Source: Arenibacter catalasegens
GTDB taxonomy: Bacteria; Bacteroidota; Bacteroidia; Flavobacteriales; Flavobacteriaceae
Reading direction: 5' to 3'
DNA length: 64,000 bases
NCBI RefSeq assembly: GCF_002909235.1
Contig: NZ_PHQQ01000006.1
Location: 62,001 to 126,000, forward strand
In this document: positions 1 through 7,418 of the stretch, piece by piece
How positions within the stretch are numbered: position 1 is the first letter of the stretch
Layout of the letters: the number at the start of each line of letters is the position of its first letter
Position numbers and translations under genes: made by a program
Notes under the pieces: model-generated
Databases searched by the model: none
Seen by the model: only the letters and a program-made list of their open reading frames with translations
Told to the model about the DNA's origin: nothing

Positions 1-58
1 GAATCCCTGCGGATCATTAGAAAGATGAAATATAACTAAGCCTAGCCTACCATTGTAT

Positions 59-1006
59 TTATAACCTTTTTAATTGATCCTGAGTGGGCAAAGGTTCTAT
101 GGCCCCATAATTGGTGGTGGTAATTGCTCCGGCCTTATTGGCAAGTTGAACCATATTTTCTAAAGGTCCAGAATTGGTCATAAGGGCGTCTAGGTTAGTG
201 GTATTGGCAATTTGTTCCAATAAACAGCCAATGAAAGCATCTCCCGCACCTGTAGTATCAATAGGGGTTACCTTTATACTAGGGATTATTTTTTTAATTA
301 AAGGAGTGCTTAAATAGGTTCCTTCCCCGCCCAATGTTACAGTAATTATTTTGCAGCCTAACTGATGTAAAAAAGTACAGGCCTCTTCCAGATCTTCCTT
401 TCCAGAGAGTAGTTGGGCCTCCTCCATACTAAATTTGCACAAATGGGATTTTTCTATAAAAGGGATACATTTTTGTATAAAGATGGCTTCCGTTCCTTTC
501 CAGAGATCGGCCCTGAAATTAGGGTCAAAGGAAATGAAGCTATTGCTGGAAATGGCCTCTTGCAGATAAAGTGAATACGCCTCTTCCAAACTGCCCCCCA
601 AGAATGATGTGGCGGCCCCAAAATGTACAATTTGATCTTTAAACAGATTTTTTAATCTGCGGTCATGTGTTAATTCTTTGTCCGCACCACGGCTAAAAAC
701 AAAATCTCTTTCGCCATCTGCTGCTAATGAAACAAAAGCCAAGGTAGTGAAAGTGTCGGACCTCTGCGCTAGGGATACGTCCACTTGTCCCTCGGCTAAG
801 GTGTTGATAAGAAAAGTGCCAAAGGGATCTTTGCCCACACAGCCAATAAAAAAACTTTTACCACCCAGTTTTGCAATAGCCGATGCAACATTTGCAGGAG
901 CACCACCAGCCTTTTTGGTAAAATCATTGGCTTTTGAAAGATCACTTCCTTGTTTTTCGGCAACAAAATCTATTAATAATTCTCCTATACAGAAAACATT
1001 CTTCAT
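59..1006 (-). CDS. PfkB/ribokinase-family sugar kinase, fructokinase-like
   Basis: The 315-residue protein has the full PfkB fold length. GGAPANVA at residues 34-41 is the N-terminal sugar-binding signature and DTTGAGDAF at 250-258 is the C-terminal signature, with Asp256 the expected catalytic base. Family members phosphorylate a sugar with ATP in the cytoplasm. The GGAPANVA wording is typical of fructokinases, so fructose to fructose 6-phosphate is the likely reaction, but substrate cannot be fixed from sequence. It starts at an ATG and stands alone; a TAGATTTA box about 20 bp upstream resembles a -7 element. No sugar transporter or glycosidase flanks it, so there is no context for specificity. 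Confidence 0.85.
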   Translation of the reverse strand: MKNVFCIGELLIDFVAEKQGSDLSKANDFTKKAGGAPANVASAIAKLGGKSFFIGCVGKDPFGTFLINTLAEGQVDVSLAQRSDTFTTLAFVSLAADGERDFVFSRGADKELTHDRRLKNLFKDQIVHFGAATSFLGGSLEEAYSLYLQEAISSNSFISFDPNFRADLWKGTEAIFIQKCIPFIEKSHLCKFSMEEAQLLSGKEDLEEACTFLHQLGCKIITVTLGGEGTYLSTPLIKKIIPSIKVTPIDTTGAGDAFIGCLLEQIANTTNLDALMTNSGPLENMVQLANKAGAITTTNYGAIEPLPTQDQLKRL

Positions 1007-1133
1007 CCCTTGAATTTATTTGATAAATCTAAAATAAACAGAAATATGTATTAATACTATAAATGCCCCTAAATGCGAACAAATAGAGGCATAATTTTCT
1101 AAAATTAAACAAAATGGGTAAAACAAGGTAGGC

Positions 1134-3686
1134 TTATCCGCATTTTGAAGAACCGCAATCCTTGCAGGTAAGACATCCTTCCTGATAAATCAGATTGTGA
1201 GAATTACAGGCATCACATTTTTGGCCTTTGGCTTCTGTGCCATCCGCTACATATCTTTTTAAAGCCCTTGCAACTCCGTTTTTCCATGTATTGATAGATT
1301 CGCTGTCCAATTGCAGGCTATTGATCAGGTCTACCACTTTTTCAATATGCATACCATGGCGTAGGGTGCTCGAAATTAATTTGGCATAGTTCCAATATTC
1401 TGGATTAAATTTATGGGATAGCCCTTCAATAGTGGTTTTGTAGCCCCTTTTGTTTTTGTACTGAAAATCATAGCGCGAAGTGCCGTCTTGGTTCCTGCTT
1501 TTTAAGATTACTCCGTTGTTGACCCATCTAGGAATTAAAATACCGTCTTCATCATCTGCCATACCAGTAAAAATTTCATAAGGCTGGTCATTTATTAACC
1601 CAATAAAGGCAATCCATTTTTCTTTATTGTTTTGAAGTCTTACTACGTCTGCCTCCAAAACTTGGGGACGTTTGGTAGGAAAATGTACTAGGGACTCATC
1701 CTTTTCGGAATTCTTCGGTTCATTGGATATCAAAACACCTGACCTGGAGCCGTCTCTGTATACAGTGACACCCTTGCAGCCCTGTTTCCAAGCTTCCAAA
1801 TACAGTTTTCCGACCAATTCTTCGGAAACATCGTTCGGAAGGTTTATAGTGACACTTATGGAGTGGTCTACCCATTTTTGAACGGCGCCCTGTAAACGAA
1901 CTTTGCTCAACCAATCCACATCATTGGAAGTGGCTTTGTGGTAAGGGGATTTTTCAACAATTTTCTGAAGTTCTTCTTGGGTATAATTTTTTTCTGTATC
2001 GATTCCCTTTACGGACATCCATTGTTTAAATTTATGATGGAAGACCACATATTCTTCCCAAGAATCGCCAACTTCATCAACAAAGTCAACTCGGGCATCC
2101 TTGTCATTTGGGTTCACTTTTCTGCGGCGCTTGTACACGGGTAGGAAAACGGGTTCTATACCAGATGTGGTTTGGGTCATTAAACTAGTGGTACCGGTAG
2201 GTGCAATGGTCAATAAGGCAATATTTCTACGCCCGTATTCCAGCATTTCATAATATAGTTTTTCATCGGCTTCCTTCAGGCGTAGGATAAAAGGGTTGTT
2301 TTTTTCCCTTTCGGCATCAAAGATTTGAAATGCCCCACGATCTTTTGCTGCATGTACTGAGGCCCTGTAGGCTTCCAAGGCTATTGTTTTATGTACCTCA
2401 ATTGAAAATTCGTTGGCCTTGTCACTACCATAACGCAAGCCTAGTGCTGCAAGCATGTCTCCCTCCGCGGTAATGCCAATTCCTGTACGGCGTCCACTCT
2501 CTGCTTTTTCTTTTATCTTGTTCCATAAATTGTATTCTACTGCTTTGGTTTCCTCCAATTCGGGATCTGCCTTTATTTTTTCAAGAATGGCATCTACCTT
2601 CTCCAATTCCAGGTCAATAATGTCGTCCATGATCCGTTGGGCAGCAGCAATATGTTCTTTGAAGAGCGTATAATTAAAGCTTGCCTTATCTGTAAATGGC
2701 TGATCTACATAGGAAAATAGATTTATGGCCAACAAGCGACAAGAATCGTATGGACATAGGGGAATTTCGCCACAGGGATTGGTGGATACCGTATTGTAAC
2801 CTAAATCTGAATAACAATCGGGTACAGATTCTTTAATGATGGTGTCCCAGAACAAAATGCCTGGTTCTGCAGATTTCCATGCGTTATGAACTATTTTCCC
2901 CCAAAGTTTTTGGGCATCAAGGGATTTGGATAGTTTAGGGTCGGAACTATGGACAGGAAATTTTTGGGTATAGGGCTGGCCGTTTTGAACCGCTTTCATA
3001 AAATCATCGTCAATTCTAACTGAAACATTGGCTCCAGTTACTTTTCCCTGCTCCATTTTTGCATCAATAAAATCTTCTGCATCCGGATGGTTTATGGAAA
3101 CCGATAACATAAGAGCGCCTCTTCGGCCGTCTTGGGCCACTTCCCTGGTCGTATTGGAGTACCTTTCCATAAAGGGTACAAGACCAGTAGAGGTCAACGC
3201 CGAGTTTTTTACAGGGGAACCCTTTGGTCGTATATGGGATAGGTCATGACCAACTCCGCCACGACGCTTCATTAACTGTACTTGTTCCTGGTCTATTTTC
3301 AAAATTCCACCATATGAATCTGACTTGCCGTCATTGCCGATTACAAAACAATTGGAAAGGGACGCAACCTGAAAAGGATTGCCAATACCGGCCATAGGGC
3401 TCCCTTGGGGGACTATATATTTAAAATTCTTAATAAGATCAAAAACTTGCCCTTCATTTAGAGGATTTGGATATTTTTGTTCTATTCTAGCAATCTCTTT
3501 AGCTATTCTTCGATGCATATCGTCCGGAGTCAGCTCATAAATATTCCCTTCGGAATCTTTTAGGGCATATTTGTTTACCCAAACCTTGGCAGCAAGGTCG
3601 TCACCATTAAAATATTTTAGTGAAGCACTAATAGCTTCTTCTTGAGTGAAGGTCTTTTTAGGTCCTTGCGCAATTTTTGTGGGCAT
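1134..3686 (-). CDS. nrdJ: Adenosylcobalamin-dependent (class II) ribonucleotide reductase
   Basis: This 850-residue enzyme reduces ribonucleotides to deoxyribonucleotides using a B12-generated thiyl radical, so it needs no radical subunit and no oxygen. LSNCFVIG (Cys about 113) holds the first redox cysteine, NPCGEIPL (Cys about 305) the radical-site region, and APTGTTSLMTQTTSGIEP the phosphate-binding loop. The C-terminus carries CxxC pairs (CDAC, CKDC) and ends SSKCG, the flexible cysteine tail that re-reduces the active site. Family length is normal. No nrdA/nrdB genes are nearby. A good -7 box lies 41 bp upstream, which leaves a leader too short for a cobalamin riboswitch. Confidence 0.95.
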   Translation of the reverse strand: MPTKIAQGPKKTFTQEEAISASLKYFNGDDLAAKVWVNKYALKDSEGNIYELTPDDMHRRIAKEIARIEQKYPNPLNEGQVFDLIKNFKYIVPQGSPMAGIGNPFQVASLSNCFVIGNDGKSDSYGGILKIDQEQVQLMKRRGGVGHDLSHIRPKGSPVKNSALTSTGLVPFMERYSNTTREVAQDGRRGALMLSVSINHPDAEDFIDAKMEQGKVTGANVSVRIDDDFMKAVQNGQPYTQKFPVHSSDPKLSKSLDAQKLWGKIVHNAWKSAEPGILFWDTIIKESVPDCYSDLGYNTVSTNPCGEIPLCPYDSCRLLAINLFSYVDQPFTDKASFNYTLFKEHIAAAQRIMDDIIDLELEKVDAILEKIKADPELEETKAVEYNLWNKIKEKAESGRRTGIGITAEGDMLAALGLRYGSDKANEFSIEVHKTIALEAYRASVHAAKDRGAFQIFDAEREKNNPFILRLKEADEKLYYEMLEYGRRNIALLTIAPTGTTSLMTQTTSGIEPVFLPVYKRRRKVNPNDKDARVDFVDEVGDSWEEYVVFHHKFKQWMSVKGIDTEKNYTQEELQKIVEKSPYHKATSNDVDWLSKVRLQGAVQKWVDHSISVTINLPNDVSEELVGKLYLEAWKQGCKGVTVYRDGSRSGVLISNEPKNSEKDESLVHFPTKRPQVLEADVVRLQNNKEKWIAFIGLINDQPYEIFTGMADDEDGILIPRWVNNGVILKSRNQDGTSRYDFQYKNKRGYKTTIEGLSHKFNPEYWNYAKLISSTLRHGMHIEKVVDLINSLQLDSESINTWKNGVARALKRYVADGTEAKGQKCDACNSHNLIYQEGCLTCKDCGSSKCG

Positions 3687-3726
3687 AGAATAATTTTTAG
3701 TGGTTGTGTAACCTTGGAATTAAAAG

Positions 3727-3734
3727 CAAAAGTA
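3727..3734 (-). promoter_or_regulatory. Bacteroidota -7 promoter element for nrdJ
   Basis: On the minus strand the sequence reads TACTTTTG, an exact match to TAnnTTTG, 41 bp before the nrdJ start codon. No convincing TTG -33 box is seen at the normal spacing. Confidence 0.6.
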
Positions 3735-3811
3735 TTAAAAAAAATAGGAAGTAAAACATGATAATTATCATTAAAGTTTACAAATAAATTATGTTAATAT
3801 ATTGTAAATCA

Positions 3812-3967
3812 ATGAAATATGTAATTATGAACAAGAAAAAGTTAACAAATAAAATTTACTTTATTCTAATTTCCTTTTTATTGGCTTCAATTGGGGTGGA
3901 TTTTATGCATAGGTATTGTAATAGGTTATTAATTTTCACGGCAATACTTTTAGGTACATTTATGTAA
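3812..3967 (+). CDS. Putative 51-residue membrane protein
   Basis: An ATG-initiated reading frame too short for ordinary gene finding. After a basic N-terminus (KKKLTNK) the product has two hydrophobic stretches, about residues 16-29 and 39-50, consistent with a small two-helix inner-membrane protein. A second ATG at codon 6 (3827) is an alternative start. It lies 29 bp before another tiny membrane ORF and then the phosphatase gene, so the three may be co-transcribed. No family is recognised. Coding status is inferred only from composition and arrangement. Confidence 0.35.
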   Translation: MKYVIMNKKKLTNKIYFILISFLLASIGVDFMHRYCNRLLIFTAILLGTFM

Positions 3968-3996
3968 CCCATGTGGGTTGATATTTATATGTAAAA

Positions 3997-4095
3997 ATGA
4001 ATAGGATTCGGGCTATTGCCTTAGTATATAGGAATATTTTAATTTTAGTTCTAATTGCCATTGCTATTTATGTGGTATTTGCGATTTTTGCCTAA
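3997..4095 (+). CDS. Putative 32-residue single-helix membrane peptide
   Basis: The ORF encodes MNRIRA followed by an almost uninterrupted hydrophobic run (residues 7-32), that is, a basic N-terminus and one transmembrane helix. Its TAA stop shares its final A with the ATG of the phosphatase gene (TAATG), a classic translational-coupling junction, which is the main reason to think it is translated. Function is unknown; it could be a leader peptide that sets phosphatase translation or a small membrane partner. Confidence 0.5.
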   Translation: MNRIRAIALVYRNILILVLIAIAIYVVFAIFA

Positions 4096-4820
4096 TGAGA
4101 ACATTAGTGATTGGAGATCTACATTCTGGTTTAAAAGCGCTGAAGCAAGTTTTATCAAGGGCAAAGGTGGCTACAGGAGACCATCTTGTTTTTTTGGGAG
4201 ATTATGTGGATGGTTGGAGTGATGCTGTTGATACGGTAAATTTTTTATTGGAGCTTAAGACAATTCATAGATGTACTTTTCTTAGGGGGAATCACGATGA
4301 ACTATGTAGCGATTGGTTAAAAAGTGGAGACCATAACCCTCTTTGGTTGCAACATGGCGGTAGTGCTACTCAAGATGCTTACCTCCAAGTGGGGGAAGAA
4401 ACAAAAAAAGCCCATATCAAATTTTATGATAATTTGGAAAATTATATAATAGACGCTGAAAATCGTTTGTTTATCCACGCCGGATTTACTAACTTAAGGG
4501 GTGTAAAACATGAATATTTTACCAAAACCTTTTATTGGGATAGAACCCTTTGGGAATTGGCACTGTCTTTGGATCCGTCATTAACTGTAAAGGATGAATT
4601 TTACCCTCAAAGGTTAACACACTACCATGAGATTTTTATTGGTCATACACCGGTAACAAGGATTGGTAGGACAACGCCAAAAAATGCAGCCAACATTTGG
4701 AATGTTGATACGGGGGCAGCCTTTAAAGGGCCTTTGACGATTATGGATGTAGATTCAAAACAATATTGGCAAAGTGATCCCGTATATTTGTTTTATCCTT
4801 CAGAAAAGGGAAGAAACTAA
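4095..4820 (+). CDS. PPP-family metallophosphoesterase (Ser/Thr phosphatase / Ap4A hydrolase-like)
   Basis: The 241-residue cytoplasmic protein has the calcineurin-like metal-binding motifs in order: GDLHSG (residues 7-12, canonical GDxHG), GDYVDG (35-40, canonical GDxxDRG with the Arg missing), GNHDE (65-69), then FIHAG and IGHTPV supplying further histidines. Such enzymes use two metal ions to hydrolyse phosphoesters; relatives act on phosphoproteins or on bis(5'-nucleosyl) tetraphosphates, and sequence does not decide between them. Its start codon overlaps the stop of the preceding 32-residue ORF. The desaturase gene follows after 63 bp on the same strand. Confidence 0.85.
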   Translation: MRTLVIGDLHSGLKALKQVLSRAKVATGDHLVFLGDYVDGWSDAVDTVNFLLELKTIHRCTFLRGNHDELCSDWLKSGDHNPLWLQHGGSATQDAYLQVGEETKKAHIKFYDNLENYIIDAENRLFIHAGFTNLRGVKHEYFTKTFYWDRTLWELALSLDPSLTVKDEFYPQRLTHYHEIFIGHTPVTRIGRTTPKNAANIWNVDTGAAFKGPLTIMDVDSKQYWQSDPVYLFYPSEKGRN

Positions 4821-4883
4821 AATTAACTGCCTATTGGGGCAAATTATCAAGATTATTAAGGATATTTACATAAAATTTGAAGA

Positions 4884-5882
4884 ATGTCTAATAAGAACGT
4901 TAGAATAGAAGTAATGAAATCCATTGAGGGTAAGGTAGATGGGTTTATAGACCAATACCTTATTCCTATACAGGATATTTGGCAACCCACAGATTTTTTA
5001 CCCGATACACAAAGTGAGGGATTCATGGATCATGTAAATCAGATACGTGAAGAAGCCAAGGAATTAGGGTATGACCTATGGGTTACCCTGGTTGCTGATA
5101 CGATTACAGAGGAAGCACTGCCTACCTACGAATCTTGGCTAATGGATGTAGAAGGAATAGATCAACACGGTGAGAACAAAAATGGTTGGTCCAAATGGGT
5201 GCGCCATTGGACGGCCGAGGAAAATAGGCATGGTGATGTGTTAAATAAATACCTTTATTTGGCTGGAAGGGTCAATATGAGGGAAGTGGAAATTACCACG
5301 CAGCATTTGATTGCCGATGGTTTCGACATAGGAACGGATAGGGATCCTTATAAAAACTTTATATATACCTCTTTTCAAGAATTGGCAACCAATATTTCTC
5401 ATAAAAGGGTTGGCCAAATGTGTAAAAAAGGCGGTAATGCCCTATTGGGTAAAATGTGTACCATTATTGCTGGTGATGAAATGAGACACCATTTGGCATA
5501 TAGGGAATTTGTTAAGGTGATTTTTGAAAATGACCCAAGTCAGATGATGTTGGCCTTTGCCGATATGATGAAGAAAAAAATTGTTATGCCGGCACATTTC
5601 CTAAGGGAGTCTGGTGGAAGTATTGGAACTGCTTTTGAAAATTTTTCCAATTGTGCCCAAAGACTTGGCGTATACACTGCTCAGGATTATATAGAAATTT
5701 TGAGAAAATTGAATAGTTATTGGGAATTGGATAGCATAAGAACTCTTAACGACGATGCGGAAAGGGCTAGGGATTATTTAATGAAATTGCCTGAAAGATT
5801 GGAGCGAATTGCTACTAGGATGAAATTTCCTGAGGACGACTATAGGTTTAAGTGGGTTGAAGCCAACGGGAGAATGGTATAG
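4884..5882 (+). CDS. Acyl-ACP desaturase, plant stearoyl-ACP desaturase type
   Basis: The 332-residue soluble diiron enzyme introduces a double bond into acyl-ACP. Ligand motifs are clear: TEEALPTY (about 75-82), EENRHG (112-117), QELATNISH (about 165-173) and DEMRHH (198-203), matching the two E and two ExxH groups of the family. No membrane segments are present, separating it from membrane desaturases. It needs reduced ferredoxin or a similar donor, not encoded here. It probably gives oxygen-dependent control of membrane fluidity. The gene ends 31 bp before a large bidirectional terminator. Confidence 0.92.
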   Translation: MSNKNVRIEVMKSIEGKVDGFIDQYLIPIQDIWQPTDFLPDTQSEGFMDHVNQIREEAKELGYDLWVTLVADTITEEALPTYESWLMDVEGIDQHGENKNGWSKWVRHWTAEENRHGDVLNKYLYLAGRVNMREVEITTQHLIADGFDIGTDRDPYKNFIYTSFQELATNISHKRVGQMCKKGGNALLGKMCTIIAGDEMRHHLAYREFVKVIFENDPSQMMLAFADMMKKKIVMPAHFLRESGGSIGTAFENFSNCAQRLGVYTAQDYIEILRKLNSYWELDSIRTLNDDAERARDYLMKLPERLERIATRMKFPEDDYRFKWVEANGRMV

Positions 5883-5913
5883 TGCTATTGTCTTCTAAAA
5901 AAGTTCAACTTGT

Positions 5914-5961
5914 TATAAAGGAAAAAGTGAAGCAATCAATTGCTTCACTTTTTCCTTTATA
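5914..5961. terminator. Long bidirectional terminator hairpin
   Basis: Two 23-nt arms are perfectly complementary around a central CA; the arms contain GGAAAAAGTGAAGCAAT. The T-rich right arm and A-rich left arm let it act in both directions, between the desaturase (+) and the helix-hairpin-helix gene (-), which converge on it. Confidence 0.85.
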
Positions 5962-6019
5962 TATAGCCTCAGTTTCTCTGTCATTTGCATTGGAAACCAC
6001 TGATGGGGCGGGGCAATTA

Positions 6020-6571
6020 TTATAGTTTGCCCCTTTTGTGCTCCTCTTGCCATTTGTGCAATTCTTTCCATTTGCCTTCATGAGCCATTTTGGCCTGCAT
6101 AGGCCAGGAGGCAGGGTCATGAATTTTATACCGGGCTCCGCCTGTGTCCAATATTTCTTGACATCTTGCGACAGCCGTTTCGGACAAATCTTTCCAAGTC
6201 TTAATATCAAAAGAATTAAATAGTTGCTGTATTTTAGGGCCAATCCCTTCCACAATCTTTAAGTCGTCCAGTTTTATGGCTTTGCCAAAGATTGTTTTAG
6301 CAGCTTTCGCGTTAAAGTGAATTTGCGCCTCGCTCGCGGCGATCGGAGCAACTGATTTTGCGGAAATGGTCGGCTCAACTTTTTGAGCAAGTTGTTTGTT
6401 GCATGTTGCCAAATCGGCTTGTAGTTGAACGGTTTTGTCCTTTAGTATTCTTAATTCTGAAGACTGATCTATTTGGGGACTCTTTCCTTTACCAATTAAA
6501 TAGCCAAATAGGGCACAGACGATACCCACTACGGCCGGAATTAACCAGCACCAAATATTCATGTTTTCCAT
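6020..6571 (-). CDS. Membrane-anchored helix-hairpin-helix protein
   Basis: 183 residues. A single N-terminal transmembrane helix (about 5-26, rich in W, I, V and G) is followed by a short coiled region with KDKTVQLQADLATCNKQLA, then a segment LKIVEGIGPKIQQLFNS (about 104-120) that matches the helix-hairpin-helix fold seen in DUF4332-like and L21-like proteins, where GIGP is the hairpin. The C-terminal tail is charged. The fold can bind nucleic acid or protein; no catalytic motif is present. The neighbouring 61-residue ORF lies 31 bp upstream on the same strand and is probably co-transcribed. Exact role unknown. Confidence 0.7.
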   Translation of the reverse strand: MENMNIWCWLIPAVVGIVCALFGYLIGKGKSPQIDQSSELRILKDKTVQLQADLATCNKQLAQKVEPTISAKSVAPIAASEAQIHFNAKAAKTIFGKAIKLDDLKIVEGIGPKIQQLFNSFDIKTWKDLSETAVARCQEILDTGGARYKIHDPASWPMQAKMAHEGKWKELHKWQEEHKRGKL

Positions 6572-6602
6572 ATACGTTAAAGTTTAAGGTTAGTTATTCT
6601 AT

Positions 6603-6788
6603 TTAGGGTTCTTTTATTTGCTGCTTTTGGTTTGCTGCCGTACTATTCTTAACAATGATTTCAGAGGCTTCTACTGTAGAAGTATGGTCTAATTCGGTTG
6701 TGCATGAATTGCACATCATTATATTAAAGAAGGTTCCTGCAATAATGGTGATTACGATACCCAACAAATTGGTTGTTCTTTTAGACAT
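6603..6788 (-). CDS. Small 61-residue membrane protein
   Basis: A basic start (MSKRTTN) leads into one hydrophobic segment (about residues 8-29) containing cysteines, then a polar tail. Small proteins beginning MSKRT followed by such a helix are common in Flavobacteriaceae, often just upstream of an envelope protein gene, as here with the helix-hairpin-helix membrane protein 31 bp downstream. No function is known. Coding status is supported by the family resemblance and same-strand spacing. Confidence 0.6.
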   Translation of the reverse strand: MSKRTTNLLGIVITIIAGTFFNIMMCNSCTTELDHTSTVEASEIIVKNSTAANQKQQIKEP

Positions 6789-7418
6789 TTTTAATAGCTG
6801 TTTGGGTTTAGCTTAAATATATTAAAAATTCCTTTAAAATGTTAAAATAATGGCCTTAAATATTACCTGTCAATCAGTTAACAGTAGTTGGGGGCCTATT
6901 TTGGTCGAATTTTTGCCATTCGTAGATTTAATAGGTTGTTTAAAGCTAGGTGCTGTTTTTAAACTTTTCCTAGCCTGTATATGAATGGTTTAGGAGAGAA
7001 TCTTACCCCAATAATTGATATCAATGTGCTGAAAACTTACCAATTATACAAATTTCAGTACCATCTGTATAATTTTACTTTTAAACATGGTGTAGAATGT
7101 AGACTTTAGAGGAAACATTATAATTACAAAGACCTTATTTCTCCCGACTAAGTTCCGGCATTGAAATAGGTCTTAATCACCATAATTATTTGAGTTAGTT
7201 TGGTTAAACCCGCAGCTATTTCTAATGGACCTATTCGGGGGGAGGGGAAATTTACAATTGGCTACGGGTTTATTATTTTCTAAACATTCAAATGTCAAGT
7301 TCTTGTCCTGAGGCACTGTTGAATAATTCTTCAGGATGGTATTTGGTTAGTTAGTTAAAACCCGCAATGTATCGGAGCTAAACCAGTACATTGCGGGTTT
7401 TTTTATTATACTTTGGTT
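6789..7418. other. 630-bp intergenic region with several RNA-like hairpins, no convincing ORF
   Basis: No plausible protein-coding frame is visible. It contains a hairpin at 7129-7174 (AAGACCTTATTTC with GAAATAGGTCTT), a second long-range stem (TAAACCCGCAGC at 7205-7216 with GCTACGGGTTTA at 7261-7272, one mismatch), and a strong terminator at 7357-7403. The sequences TTTGGTTAA (7199) and TTTGGTTAGTTAGTT (7342) precede the last two stems. A TACTTTTA box at 7076-7083 could be a -7 element. The layout suggests one or two non-coding transcripts. Confidence 0.45.
7357..7403. terminator. Intrinsic terminator, usable in both directions
   Basis: AAACCCGCAATGTA pairs perfectly with TACATTGCGGGTTT, followed by a T run on the plus strand. 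It lies just beyond the stop of the aldehyde dehydrogenase gene on the minus strand, and also ends any plus-strand transcript from the region to its left. Confidence 0.8.

Noticed and set aside
3687-3811. Cobalamin riboswitch before nrdJ.
   Set aside because: The predicted start leaves only about 33 nt of leader and none of the conserved B12-box sequence is seen.
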